Notes: generated by a model from the letters alone, not told the origin. A stretch of DNA of 64,000 nt from Streptomyces phaeofaciens (GCF_014648915.1 NZ_BMSA01000005.1:1-64000), one strand, 5' to 3'. Shown: positions 52,584 to 62,455, counted from the stretch's first letter. A program made the numbers and translations.

Positions 52584-53151
52584 TGCTGCCCCTTCGTGTC
52601 CGTACGCAGGGGACCACCATAGTGGCCGCCGCCTGCGGTGACGTGACGGGACGTTCGTATGGTGGTGTCGTTTTCCGAAGAGCGGGGTAAGACTGTCGTT
52701 TTGGGCTTGTATGTACGCAGTACCCCGGGCGCAGGCGCGCCAAGCGTGCCGCGGCGGGGGGCCCGGCGCTCTTCGGGCCGACCTGGGGCCCGCTGGCTGC
52801 GGGTCGACCGAAAGCCGTTGTCTACTGAACGCCCGGGCCCCACCCGGGTCACACCTCCCCGGCCGGACGGAACGTTCCCTCGCTGCGGCGCTGGCGCTGG
52901 GCCTGGCTGCCAGCGGCGGTGCCCCGGTGCGGCACACCGCCCCTGACCCAGCGGCGCCGCGGCGAGTGCGCGGACGTTACGCGGCGGGGCGTCCGGTGGT
53001 GGACCCGGCCGAACCTACCGGCCCCCCGCCATCCGCTGTCAACAGCCGTTCGACCTGCGCATCTTTGGACAATGCCCAGGTCAGCGGGGAGACGGAACGG
53101 GCCGTACGACGGCGCGCGGACGGGTGATCTTCGGCGGCCGGCGTCCCGGGG
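52584..53151. other. 568-bp non-coding gap
   Basis: Several frames are open here only because of high GC; none has a good ribosome site or recognisable protein. The region should carry the leftward ppm1 promoter near 52640-52700, which is lower in GC. Nothing else could be supported. Confidence 0.5.
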
Positions 53152-54765
53152 TCACTCGCCCGGCCGTACGTGCACGGTCCGTCCGCCGACCACCGTGCGC
53201 AGGCAGAGCGGCAGGTCCCGGCCGGGGGTGAGGTCGGGCAGGCCGGGGGTTCCGGAGCGAGGGTCGGTGGACCAGCGGGCGACCCGGTCGTCGGGGGCCT
53301 GGACGATCAGCTCGTCCGTCCGCCAGACCGCGTAGTCGGCGGGCGCGCCGGGGACCAGGACACCGGCGTCGTCGCGGCCGACCGCCCGCCAGCCGCCGCG
53401 GGTGTGGGCGGTGAAGGCGGCCCGGGCGGAGATGCCGTGGCCCGGGGTGCGGTGGAAGGCGGCGGCGCGGACCGTGCCCCAGGGGTCGAGGGGGGTGACG
53501 GGACTGTCGGAGCCGAAGGCTAGCGGCACACCGGCCCGCAGCAGGGCCGCGAAGGGGTTCAGGGTGCGGGCCCGCTCGGCGCCCAGGCGCTGGGCGTACA
53601 TGCCGTCCTCGCCGCCCCACAGGGCGTCGAACGCGGGCTGCACGGAGGCGGTCAGCCCGAGCTCGGCGAAGGCGGCGATCGTCGTGGGGGTGAGCATCTC
53701 GGCGTGCTCGACGCGGTGGCGGGCGGCGCGGACACGGGCGAGGCCGACCTTCTCGGCGGCGGCGCGCACACCCTCCACGACGGCGGTCACGGCGGCGTCG
53801 CCGATGGCGTGGAAGCCGGCCTGGAGTCCGGCCTCGGTGCAGGCCACCACGTGCGCGGCCACGTCGTCGGCGGTGAGGTAGGCGGTGCCGGTGTGGGCCG
53901 CGTCGGTGTACGGGGCGTGCAGACAGGCGGTGTGGGAGCCGAGGGCGCCGTCGACGAACAGGTCGCCTGCGGCGCCGAGCGCGCCCAGCTCCCGCGCCCT
54001 GGCCACCCCTTCCTCGCCCTGTTCGGCCCAGTAGCCGACGACCCGCGGTCCCCTCTCCTCGGCGGCGAGCCGCAGCAGGCCGGTGAAGTCGTCCTCGGAG
54101 GAGATCTCGGGCCCGCCGCACTCGTGGACGGTGCCGATGCCGAGCGAGGCGGCGTGTGCGAGGGCGACGCGCTGGGCCTCGGTGCGCTGGGCCGGCGTCA
54201 CGGCCGCGAACGCGGCGGCCCGCACGGCGTGGTGGGCGTCGGCGGTGAGCGGCCCGTCCGGGGCGGCGGCGAGGCCGGGGGTCAGCTCCAGCAGGGCCGT
54301 GGTGACGACCGCCGAGTGCACGTCGATCCGGGACAGATACAGGGGGCGGCCGCCGGTGGCCGCGTCGAGTTCGGCGCGCGTCGGGGGGCGGCCGCCGGGC
54401 CAGCGGGAGGCGTCCCAGCCGTGCCCCAGCAGCACCTTGTCCCGCGGCCGGACGGCGGCGAAGTCCCGGACCAGGGCGAGGGCCGCCTCCAGGGAGGGGG
54501 CGGACGAGAGGTCGAGGCCGGTCAGGGCGAGGCCCGTGGACGTGGTGTGGACATGGGCGTCGGTGAAGGCCGGGGTGACCAGGGCGCCGTCCAGGTCGAC
54601 CACCTCGTCGACGCCGTCCGCGAAGGCGTCGGCGGCGCCCTCCGAGCCGACCCAGGCGACCTGGCCGCGCTCCACGACCATCGCGGTCGCGAAGGGGTCG
54701 GCGGGGCTGTGGACCTCTCCGCGGCGGAGCAGGACGGTCTTCGGCTCGGCGGTGCGCTCACTCAT
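53152..54765 (-). CDS. amidohydrolase family protein (YtcJ-like)
   Basis: This 537-residue metal-dependent hydrolase of the amidohydrolase-3/YtcJ family has DAHVHTTSTGLALTG (metal-binding His pair), GHGWDASRW, VHECGGPEI, FHAIGDAAV and HRVEHAEML, and a late FGSDSPVTPLDPW with the metal-binding Asp. No signal peptide is visible, so it should be cytoplasmic. Substrates of this family are mostly unknown; cyclic amides or N-substituted ureas are typical. The ATG at 54765 has a weak ribosome site. It lies 46 bp downstream of the Lrp regulator gene on the same strand. Confidence 0.88.
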   Translation of the reverse strand: MSERTAEPKTVLLRRGEVHSPADPFATAMVVERGQVAWVGSEGAADAFADGVDEVVDLDGALVTPAFTDAHVHTTSTGLALTGLDLSSAPSLEAALALVRDFAAVRPRDKVLLGHGWDASRWPGGRPPTRAELDAATGGRPLYLSRIDVHSAVVTTALLELTPGLAAAPDGPLTADAHHAVRAAAFAAVTPAQRTEAQRVALAHAASLGIGTVHECGGPEISSEDDFTGLLRLAAEERGPRVVGYWAEQGEEGVARARELGALGAAGDLFVDGALGSHTACLHAPYTDAAHTGTAYLTADDVAAHVVACTEAGLQAGFHAIGDAAVTAVVEGVRAAAEKVGLARVRAARHRVEHAEMLTPTTIAAFAELGLTASVQPAFDALWGGEDGMYAQRLGAERARTLNPFAALLRAGVPLAFGSDSPVTPLDPWGTVRAAAFHRTPGHGISARAAFTAHTRGGWRAVGRDDAGVLVPGAPADYAVWRTDELIVQAPDDRVARWSTDPRSGTPGLPDLTPGRDLPLCLRTVVGGRTVHVRPGE

Positions 54766-54811
54766 GGGAACAGTCTCGCGCCTCACCGGCACCGCCCGGC
54801 ACCGGACCCCC

Positions 54812-55252
54812 TCAGATCCGCGGGGGCCGTGCCTCGTACGGCGTCGACAGGGCGACCGTCGTCCGGGTCGACACGCCCGCGAGGGCCCTCAGCCGCCCCA
54901 GCAGCTCCTCCAGCTCGTGCGGGGTCGCCACCCGCACCTTGAGGATGTAGTTCTCGTCGCCTGCGACGCTGTGGCAGGCCTCGATCTCGGGCACTCCGGC
55001 GAGGCGGTCGGCGATGTCGTCGGGGGCGCTGGGGTCGAACGGTTTCACCGAGATGAAGGCGGTCAGGGGCAGCCCGACGGCCTCCGGGTCCACGACGGCC
55101 GCGTACCCACGGATGACGCCGCGCTGTTCCAGCCGGCGCACCCGCTGGTGCACGGCCGATGTGGACAGGCCCGTGGCCTTGCCCAGATCGGTGTAACTCA
55201 TCCGCCCGTCCTTGACGAGCAGCTGCACGATTTGTCGGTCCAGCTCCTCCAT
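54812..55252 (-). CDS. Lrp/AsnC-family transcriptional regulator
   Basis: The 146-residue protein has an N-terminal helix-turn-helix (DRQIVQLLVKDGRMSYTDLGKATGLSTSAVHQRVRRLEQRGVIRGYAAVVDP) and a C-terminal RAM effector domain (SVAGDENYILKVRV, a typical motif). Lrp/AsnC proteins sense amino acids. It is divergent from the gene at 55518 and upstream of the amidohydrolase gene. It may regulate either. The ATG at 55252 is the only clear start. Confidence 0.92.
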   Translation of the reverse strand: MEELDRQIVQLLVKDGRMSYTDLGKATGLSTSAVHQRVRRLEQRGVIRGYAAVVDPEAVGLPLTAFISVKPFDPSAPDDIADRLAGVPEIEACHSVAGDENYILKVRVATPHELEELLGRLRALAGVSTRTTVALSTPYEARPPRI

Positions 55253-55517
55253 GACGGAAGAACCTACAGTGCGTCTGATCTCCGCGTATACCTATGCAGC
55301 GCAGGTCATACCCGGTTCGTGATGTGGTCGGGGCCGACCGCGCACGGCCCGAACGGTGGTGCCGCGGCTGGGCATCTGCGGTTGGCATGTGACGAAGGCC
55401 ACAGACTTAGTACGGGCTTCGTGATGTCCTCGTGATTACCGCCGAGACGGGTTGGGAAGTGCTTGCTGTGGTCGAGGCCGCAGCGCCTGAACGGCCCAGC
55501 CCGAGGGGGAGAATCCC

Positions 55518-55961
55518 ATGCAGAACCTTAAGCGCCCTGGTCGCACCGCGCCCAAGAGGCTCATGTCCGTGGTCGAGCCCGAGCCGGAGGGCGTCGAACC
55601 CGAGTTCGCCGACGACGCCGACGAACTCGACGCGTACGACACCTTCGAGATGTACCGGGTGATCTGCCCGGACTGCGCGCAGCCCATCGCGCTCCTGGCG
55701 GACGAGGAGATCCTGCCGGAGCACGCGCTGTGCGCCTCGCCGTGGAATCCGTTCGGGCTCACGGTCTGCGCCGGCACCGGGCGCACGGCGGCCGAGGCCC
55801 GGCCCGCCGACGAGTCCTTCGCGCCCCAGGAGCAGGACACCGCGCTGCTGCTGACGCTCCCTCAGGGGCTCGACTGGCGCACCCAGCCCTTCTCGCACGT
55901 CGGCGGCCAGGGGTCGCGCCCGATCCGGGTGCCGGCGATGCGCCGCCCGGCCGCCGCCTGA
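55518..55961 (+). CDS. conserved actinobacterial hypothetical protein (DUF5999-like)
   Basis: The 147-residue acidic protein is of a conserved Streptomyces type with a single zinc-ribbon-like CPDC followed by a later CASPWNPFGLTVC, a pattern that could bind a metal. The GGGGGAG ribosome site at 55505-55511 supports the ATG at 55518. It is divergent from the Lrp gene. The function is not known. It ends 10 bp from the stop of the convergent APH-like gene. Confidence 0.78.
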   Translation: MQNLKRPGRTAPKRLMSVVEPEPEGVEPEFADDADELDAYDTFEMYRVICPDCAQPIALLADEEILPEHALCASPWNPFGLTVCAGTGRTAAEARPADESFAPQEQDTALLLTLPQGLDWRTQPFSHVGGQGSRPIRVPAMRRPAAA

Positions 55962-55971
55962 GCCGGTCCGC

Positions 55972-57066
55972 TCAGTCCCAGTAGCTGCCCTGCACCATGG
56001 CCCGCAGGCTGTCGTGGTGCAGGATCAGCGTGTCCGGATCCGCCGGGACGGCCACCTCGCCGAAGTGCGCCCGGCGGTAGGCGATCCGCAGCATGACGAT
56101 CGCGTGCCGGAGCGCCGCGTACAGGGTGTGGAACTCCATGTCCCGCGGGGTGTGGCCGGTGAGTTCCGCGTATCTCGCCTCCACCCGGTCGCGGCGCAGG
56201 AAGCCCGGCAGTCCGCGCTGCCCCGAGGCGACCGTCAGGTCCTGGAAGAAGCGGTGCAGGTAGATCGTCCAGCCGAGATCGACCTCGCGCGGGGCGAGCG
56301 CCGCCATCTCCCAGTCCAGTACGGCGGCGGGCGTGAACCCGTCGTAGACGACGTTGCCGATCCGGGCGTCGCCCCAGCTCAGGACCGGTGCGCCCGGGTC
56401 GTCCGGCCACAGGTGGTCCAGTCGGTCGAAGGCCGCCTCGATCAGCGGTGAGGGAGCGAGACCGGCCACCACCCAGTCGTAGTAGGCGCGTTGGGCCGTG
56501 ACATGGCGGCGCAGCGCGTCCCCGTCACCGGCCTCGGCCAGGAACTCGGCCGCCCCGGCGGGCACCTGGTCGTGGAGCCGGGCCAGCAGGCCGACCGTCG
56601 CGGCCTCCAGCCGCTCCCGCTCCGCGTCGCTCGCCGCGTGCAGCCAGTTCCCCTCGTAGGTGTAGGGCATCACGTCGGGCGGGACCCGGCCCTCGACGCG
56701 TTCCATGACGAAGAACGGCGCGCCGAGCGGACCGGGGTCCTCCTCCAGCCACAGCACCCTGGGCACCGGGAGGTCGGTGCGCTCGGCGACCAGCCGCATC
56801 GTGCGGTACTGCCGGACCATGTCGTAGACGGGGAACACGGTGTACGCCGACGGATCGGCCGCCAGCCTCAACGCGCAGCGGCGGAGCGGGGGTTCGGGGT
56901 GCTCGATGTCGAAGAGCAGGGTCTCGCTGGACAGGCCGTTGGCGGCCGGGAGGGTCACGCCGGCCGCCTCGGCGCCCGGCAGCCGGGTGCCGAGCCAGGC
57001 GGTGAGCCGGCGGGTGAGCTCCTCCGGGTCCCGGGTGGTGGTGCGCGGACGCCGTGTCGTCGTCAT
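55972..57066 (-). CDS. APH-like phosphotransferase family protein
   Basis: This 364-residue protein has the aminoglycoside-phosphotransferase/ACAD10-type kinase fold: a small lobe with FFVMERVEGRVP and a catalytic loop SWGDARIGNVVYDG followed by LDWEMAALAPREVDLGW. The usual HGD triplet is WGD, with the catalytic Asp retained and the His replaced by Trp. Relatives in actinobacteria lie in lipid and steroid operons. It is 3 bp downstream of the CrtC-like gene and probably works with it on the same metabolite. Drug resistance is not implied. Confidence 0.85.
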   Translation of the reverse strand: MTTTRRPRTTTRDPEELTRRLTAWLGTRLPGAEAAGVTLPAANGLSSETLLFDIEHPEPPLRRCALRLAADPSAYTVFPVYDMVRQYRTMRLVAERTDLPVPRVLWLEEDPGPLGAPFFVMERVEGRVPPDVMPYTYEGNWLHAASDAERERLEAATVGLLARLHDQVPAGAAEFLAEAGDGDALRRHVTAQRAYYDWVVAGLAPSPLIEAAFDRLDHLWPDDPGAPVLSWGDARIGNVVYDGFTPAAVLDWEMAALAPREVDLGWTIYLHRFFQDLTVASGQRGLPGFLRRDRVEARYAELTGHTPRDMEFHTLYAALRHAIVMLRIAYRRAHFGEVAVPADPDTLILHHDSLRAMVQGSYWD

Positions 57067-57069
57067 GTG

Positions 57070-58194
57070 TCAGCTCCCCTGCCGTGCCACCGAGTCGAAG
57101 CCGGTGAAGCCGCTCGGGTCGTGGCGGCCGAACGAGCCGTGCTCGAAGATGCCGTAGCCGGTCTGGCCGTCCATCCGGAAGCGGGCCGCGTGATCGGTCA
57201 CGCCGTAGGCGGCCCGGGGGTGCGGGGCCGCCAGGTCGTAGGTGCGGCGGTCGGTCCAGCCGGGGCCCTGCCAGGTGCCGTGCTGCCAGTCCTCGGCGGG
57301 CGGATAGCCGGCGCCGATCGCGAGCGGGGAGGAGGTGAGGATCTCCGCCTCCAGCTCCAGGGGCTTACGGACGTCCCCGAGGTGGATCAGGGCGTGTTCG
57401 GGGTGGCGGGTGCCGGGCCGGTAGCCGATCTCGGCCCGGGGCCAGCCGAGTTGGCGGTCCCGGCGGCCCGGGCGGACGAGGGTGGCGTCGTTCAGGGAGC
57501 GGTGGCCGTCCGCGTCCTCCTGGGTGATCACCATCAGGAAGCGGTCCTCGAAGCGGACCGGGCACCAGATCCAGTGGAACCCCTCGGTCGGGTGGTCCTG
57601 GGCCAGCCGCCCGCCCTCCTCGCCCGGCACCGGGCGCACGCCCCAGCTGCGGTCCCGGGTCCCGGTCCAGGCGCCGGCCGTCAGCCGGATCTCCCGGCCG
57701 CCCGCCCGCAGCCGCCCCACGCACCGGCCGGCCTGCACGAACCGTTTCCCCTCCAGCGTGAGCCGCCCGCCGCGCCGCTGCTGATGGTGCGGCTCCCACA
57801 GCGCCGGGAAGTCCGCCGACCAGTGGATGTCGTACGACAGCCCGTCGGGGTCGTCCGGATCCGCCGCGCAGCTCAGGACGAAGTCCCGCAGCGGGCGTTC
57901 CACCCGGATGCGCAGGGGGCCGACCTCCAGGCGCATCCGGTCGTCGCCGAGGGCGTCTGAGGCGCGGACGGCGTACAGGGTGTCGCCGAGGCGGAGGGTG
58001 GCGTACGCGTCGATCACGCCGAGGTTGGGGTAGACCCCGAGTCCGGCGATCAGCAGGGCGCGGCCCTCGTGGTCGAGGACGTGGAAGATGCAGCGGTCGT
58101 AGGCGTTGCGGTCCCCGGTCGCGACGTGCTTCATCGACAGGGGCGCCTGGTGGACGGGGTACTCGTCGAGCGGCACGGGGCGGTCGTCGACCAC
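57070..58194 (-). CDS. conserved hypothetical protein, CrtC/DUF7064-like fold
   Basis: The 374-residue protein is rich in beta-strand patterns, with LSYDIHWSADFPALWEPHHQQ, WTGTRDRSWGVRP, and GFHWIWCPVRFEDRFLMVI. I associate such sequences with actinobacterial proteins next to lipid-type enzymes, distantly like hydroxyneurosporene synthase CrtC; this is a weak call. The GTG at 58194 is chosen because GGGAGG lies seven bases before it; a GTG at 58200 is only one base from the ribosome site. It is the first gene of an operon with the APH-like gene and has the palindrome 58223-58235 just upstream. Confidence 0.7.
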   Translation of the reverse strand: MVDDRPVPLDEYPVHQAPLSMKHVATGDRNAYDRCIFHVLDHEGRALLIAGLGVYPNLGVIDAYATLRLGDTLYAVRASDALGDDRMRLEVGPLRIRVERPLRDFVLSCAADPDDPDGLSYDIHWSADFPALWEPHHQQRRGGRLTLEGKRFVQAGRCVGRLRAGGREIRLTAGAWTGTRDRSWGVRPVPGEEGGRLAQDHPTEGFHWIWCPVRFEDRFLMVITQEDADGHRSLNDATLVRPGRRDRQLGWPRAEIGYRPGTRHPEHALIHLGDVRKPLELEAEILTSSPLAIGAGYPPAEDWQHGTWQGPGWTDRRTYDLAAPHPRAAYGVTDHAARFRMDGQTGYGIFEHGSFGRHDPSGFTGFDSVARQGS

Positions 58195-58222
58195 GGTCAC
58201 ACCTCCCTGGGAGCAAGGAATT

Positions 58223-58235
58223 TGACGGTACGTCA
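58223..58235. promoter_or_regulatory. palindrome TGACG-N3-CGTCA upstream of the CrtC-like/APH-like operon
   Basis: TGACGGTACGTCA has the same 5-bp arms and 3-bp spacing as the site at 9024-9036. It lies 28 bp upstream of the GTG start of the CrtC-like gene, at a position suited to repression. The shared motif suggests one regulator for both operons, probably of the TetR family. Confidence 0.5.
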
Positions 58236-58463
58236 GTCATTGTCCGGCGGCCAGATGCGTGACCGGCCCAAGCCTGCGCGGGCCGCCGGTCCCCGGCCGG
58301 CACCGAACACCGGGGCCCGCCGGGGGCCGGGCTCGGCGGGGCCGGGCGGTCCGCCGCCGCGGCCCGGCGCCACGCCGGCGCGTCCACCGCACCGGGCACA
58401 CCCCGAACGCACGCCCGACGACCCGAGCCGTGACCTGCCGTCGCACCCCCGCGTTGCCCCGGT

Positions 58464-58730
58464 ATGACCCCCACGTACTCCGCGACGACCACACGGCCCC
58501 GGCAGCTCTTCGTCCCCGTGCGCACGGAGGCACCCCGGGCAGAATCGGTTCCGCTGGCCCCACCGGTCCCGCAGGACCCGCCCATCTACCGTGCTCTGCT
58601 GCGCACCTGGGCCGAGCGGGGCCGCACCCTGCCGGGCCGGGACGACCCGGAGTGGGTGCGGCTGGTGGCGCCGCAGGTGCGGCCGGGGCAGTTCAGCGGG
58701 TCTCCGGACCCAGCAGGTGACGGGCGATGA
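58464..58730 (+). CDS. small conserved Streptomyces protein
   Basis: This 88-residue protein has a disordered N-terminus and a conserved-looking C-terminal half, PPIYRALLRTWAERGRTLPGRDDPEWVRLVAPQVRP, which is of a type I recall as widespread in Streptomyces. Its last 38 bp overlap the 3' end of the convergent acyl-CoA dehydrogenase gene. The ribosome site is weak. No function is known. Confidence 0.55.
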   Translation: MTPTYSATTTRPRQLFVPVRTEAPRAESVPLAPPVPQDPPIYRALLRTWAERGRTLPGRDDPEWVRLVAPQVRPGQFSGSPDPAGDGR

Positions 58731-59865
58731 CCATCCGCTGGATCTGGTTCGTGCCCTCGACGATCTGGAGGACCTTGGCCTCGCGCAGATAACGCTCGAC
58801 GGGGAAGTCGGCGGTGTAGCCGTACCCGCCGAGCACCTGGACGGCGTCGACGGCGACCTGCATCGCGGCGTCGGTGCAGTGGAGTTTGGCCATGGCGGCC
58901 TGCCGGACGAAGGGCCGCCCGGCGTCCCGCAGCCGGGCGGCCGCCAGGTACAGGGCGCGGCCGGACTCGATCCGGGTGGCCATGTCGGCGAGCAGGAAGC
59001 GCAGCCCCTGGAAGTCGGCGATCGGCCGTCCGAACTGCCGTCGCCGCAGGGCGTACGCGACCGCCTCGTCCAGGGCGGCCCGGGCGAGGCCCACCGCGCA
59101 GGCGGCGATGCCGAGCCGTCCGGAGTCCAGCGCGGCCAGGGCGATGGCGAAGCCCTGCCCCTCCTCACCGAGGCGGCGCGTGTCGGGGATCCGCACGCCG
59201 TCGAGGTGGATCTGGGCGGTGGGCGAGCCCTTCAGCCCCATCTTCCGCTCCGGCGGCGCGGCCGTCAGCCCCTCGGCGTCGCCCGGCACCAGGAAGGCGG
59301 TGATGCCGCGCGGGCCCTCGCCGCCGGTGCGGGCCATGACGGTGTAGAAGTCGGCGATCCCGCCGTGCGTGATCCAGGCCTTGGTCCCGCCGATCACCCA
59401 TGTGTCGCCGTCCCGCACCGCCCTGGTCCGCAGCGAGGCCGCGTCCGACCCGGAGGACGGCTCGGAGAGGCAGTACGCGCCGAGCAGCCCGCCGCCGAGC
59501 ATCGCGGGCAGGTGGACGGCCCGCTGTTCCTCGGTGCCGTAGGCCGCGAGCGGGTAGGCGGCCAGGGTGTGGACGCTGACGCCGAGCCCGACCGTGAGAC
59601 GGGCCGAGGCGAGTTCCTCGAGGACCTGGAGATAGACCTCGTAGGGCTGGTCGCCGCCGCCGTGGGCGGAGGCGTACGGCAGACCCAGCAGGCCGGCCTG
59701 CGACAGCAGGGTGAACAGCGCGCGGGGGAAGCGTCCGGCGGCCTCCTCCTCGGCGGCGGCCGGGGCGATCTCGCGCCGCGCGATGTCCCGGACGAGCGTC
59801 ATGAGGTGCCGGGCCTCGTCCGTGGGCAGGGCGCGGTCCACCGGTGTCGGCGCACGGTCGGGCAT
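58693..59865 (-). CDS. acyl-CoA dehydrogenase
   Basis: The 390-residue flavoenzyme introduces an alpha-beta double bond into acyl-CoA. Signature blocks are GAYCLSEPSSGSDAASL, GTKAWITHGGIADFYTVMART and the C-terminal QVLGGYGYTADFPVERYLREAKVLQIVEGTNQIQR, in which the Glu of VEGTN is the catalytic base of short/medium-chain enzymes. The ATG at 59865 has GGGAGGAG upstream. It is divergent from the chitinase gene. The chain-length preference is not evident. Confidence 0.93.
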   Translation of the reverse strand: MPDRAPTPVDRALPTDEARHLMTLVRDIARREIAPAAAEEEAAGRFPRALFTLLSQAGLLGLPYASAHGGGDQPYEVYLQVLEELASARLTVGLGVSVHTLAAYPLAAYGTEEQRAVHLPAMLGGGLLGAYCLSEPSSGSDAASLRTRAVRDGDTWVIGGTKAWITHGGIADFYTVMARTGGEGPRGITAFLVPGDAEGLTAAPPERKMGLKGSPTAQIHLDGVRIPDTRRLGEEGQGFAIALAALDSGRLGIAACAVGLARAALDEAVAYALRRRQFGRPIADFQGLRFLLADMATRIESGRALYLAAARLRDAGRPFVRQAAMAKLHCTDAAMQVAVDAVQVLGGYGYTADFPVERYLREAKVLQIVEGTNQIQRMVIARHLLGPETR

Positions 59866-59990
59866 GGCGGCGCTCTCCTCCCTGACGGACCAGGGCTTCG
59901 CGCTGTGAGTATGCCCCGGGGGCGCCCTCCCCGCACGGGCGGAGCGGCCCCCCACCGCCGCCCCACCGCCCTGCTCCCCACCCCTCGAAT

Positions 59991-60032
59991 TGGTCCGAAC
60001 CATTGACCCGACTGGTCTAGTCCTCCTACGGT
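59991..60032 (+). promoter_or_regulatory. chitinase promoter with two DasR-like boxes
   Basis: A TTGACC -35 (60003-60008) and TACGGT -10 (60027-60032) are separated by 18 bp. TGGTCCGAACCA (59991-60002) abuts the -35 on its upstream side, and TGGTCTAGTCCT (60013-60024) fills the spacer. Both resemble the DasR operator TGGTCTAGACCA and the 12-bp direct repeats described in Streptomyces chitinase promoters. The sites start 22 bp apart, two helical turns. Confidence 0.8.
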
Positions 60033-60108
60033 TTCGGACCAACGCCTCCCCGCGTTCATGCCGATCGGCGTGCGTTCGCCTCCCCTTCCCCTGCGAGGAG
60101 ACACTCCG

Positions 60109-61350
<1,242 letters not shown>

Positions 61351-61368
61351 CCCGGCTCATGGGGCATT

Positions 61369-61398
61369 CGGGGCGGGGGACCACGAGCCTCCGCCCCG
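61369..61398. terminator. hairpin between convergent chitinase and TetR genes
   Basis: Eleven-base arms (61369-61379, CGGGGCGGGGG, and 61388-61398) pair with one wobble around an eight-base loop. It lies between the stops of the chitinase gene (61350) and the convergent TetR gene (61407). Confidence 0.55.
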
Positions 61399-61406
61399 GT
61401 GCCGGG

Positions 61407-62066
61407 TCAGTGGTCCCGGCGGGCCGGCTCCGGGGCCGGGAAGGCCGGGTCGATCTCCTCGATGGCGCGCAGGGTGCCGCCCAGGGTCTTCACCAGCAGG
61501 TCGCACATGGTGGCGCGGGAGAGTTCGGGGCGGTCGATCCAGTCGAGGGTGGCCCCCTCCACGGCGCACACCCAGGCGAGCAGGCCCATCCGGGGCAGCG
61601 GGGGGACGTCACCGCGGCCGTAGGCGCCCTCGGCGATGGTCGCCACGATCGCCGCGCGCACACCGTCCCGGATGGCGTGCACCTCGGTGTCGAAGCCGAC
61701 ACCGCCGCTGACGATCGTGCGGAAGGCGGCCTGGTTGTGCTCGGCGTAGCGCAGATAGCCGTCGATGGTGCGCTGCACCCGGTCCGCCTGCGGCAGTTCG
61801 AGTCCGCTCGCGGCGAAGGAGACCAGATCGGCGACGGAGTCCTGGACGATGGCCAGGTAGTACCCGCGCTTGGACTGGAAGTAGTAGTAGATCAGCCCCT
61901 TCGCGACATGTGCCTGCCGCGCGATGTCGTCCATCGAGAGCGCGTCGTAGGACGTGTCGGCGAACAACTTGCGCCCGATGGTGATGAGTTCGGCGCGGCG
62001 CGCGAGTGAGCGCTCGGTTCCCCGCGCCCGGGGGCGGGCGGTGTCGCGCGGTTGGCTGATATTCAC
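61407..62066 (-). CDS. TetR-family transcriptional regulator
   Basis: The 219-residue protein has the TetR DNA-binding motif ARRAELITIGRKLFADTSYDALSMDDIARQAHVAKGLIYYYFQSKRGYY (about 20-68) and a helical ligand domain. Relatives with GLIYYYFQSK often control lipid metabolism. The GTG at 62066 is proposed because CAGG lies eight bases upstream and the protein then has normal length; an ATG at 62123 without a ribosome site would add 19 residues. It could be the regulator of the TGACG-N3-CGTCA sites, but no such site is seen at its own promoter. Confidence 0.88.
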   Translation of the reverse strand: MNISQPRDTARPRARGTERSLARRAELITIGRKLFADTSYDALSMDDIARQAHVAKGLIYYYFQSKRGYYLAIVQDSVADLVSFAASGLELPQADRVQRTIDGYLRYAEHNQAAFRTIVSGGVGFDTEVHAIRDGVRAAIVATIAEGAYGRGDVPPLPRMGLLAWVCAVEGATLDWIDRPELSRATMCDLLVKTLGGTLRAIEEIDPAFPAPEPARRDH

Positions 62067-62173
62067 TTTCGACCTGGTCTCCAACGGCCGGTGGGACGAC
62101 GTCAGTATGTCAGGTCGAACCATGGATCAGGTCACATCGGTCATACCGCGGCAGACAGTGGTCCAGTCCGCTG

Positions 62174-62314
62174 TCAGAGCAGTCCCAGCTGGGTCACCAG
62201 CATCGCGACGACCACGACGAGGACCCAGCCCATGAGGTGCTCGACGACCTTCGGCCCGTCGTTGCGGGGGCCGCCGGTGTCGGTGCGGGCGGCGGTGGCT
62301 GCGTGTGCGGTCAT
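62174..62314 (-). CDS. small membrane protein of SCO1431 type
   Basis: This 46-residue protein has a polar start (TAHAATAARTDTGGPRNDGPK) and one C-terminal membrane helix, GWVLVVVVAMLVTQLGLL. It matches the form of the SCO1431-family single-helix membrane proteins of Streptomyces. The ATG at 62314 has GCGAGA upstream. The function is unknown. It lies 107 bp upstream of the TetR gene on the same strand. Confidence 0.75.
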   Translation of the reverse strand: MTAHAATAARTDTGGPRNDGPKVVEHLMGWVLVVVVAMLVTQLGLL

Positions 62315-62455
62315 GGTGTCTCGCTGAGGTCGGCGGAGCGGGTCGCGTTCTGTCCACCTTGCCACCGTTCAGGGCCTTTACGGCCGAGAGCTTGCTCACA
62401 GACCATCGGTCACCGGGACCGCCGCCCCGGTGCACCTTCGGCCGCGCTCCCACGC

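Noticed and set aside
52711..53127. Possible gene in the ppm1-amidohydrolase gap
   Set aside because: Low-complexity Ala/Arg/Pro translation, no ribosome site and no similarity; judged non-coding.
55972..57066. Aminoglycoside resistance gene
   Set aside because: The fold is APH-like but the catalytic loop (WGD) and operon context fit a metabolic kinase of the ACAD10 type.
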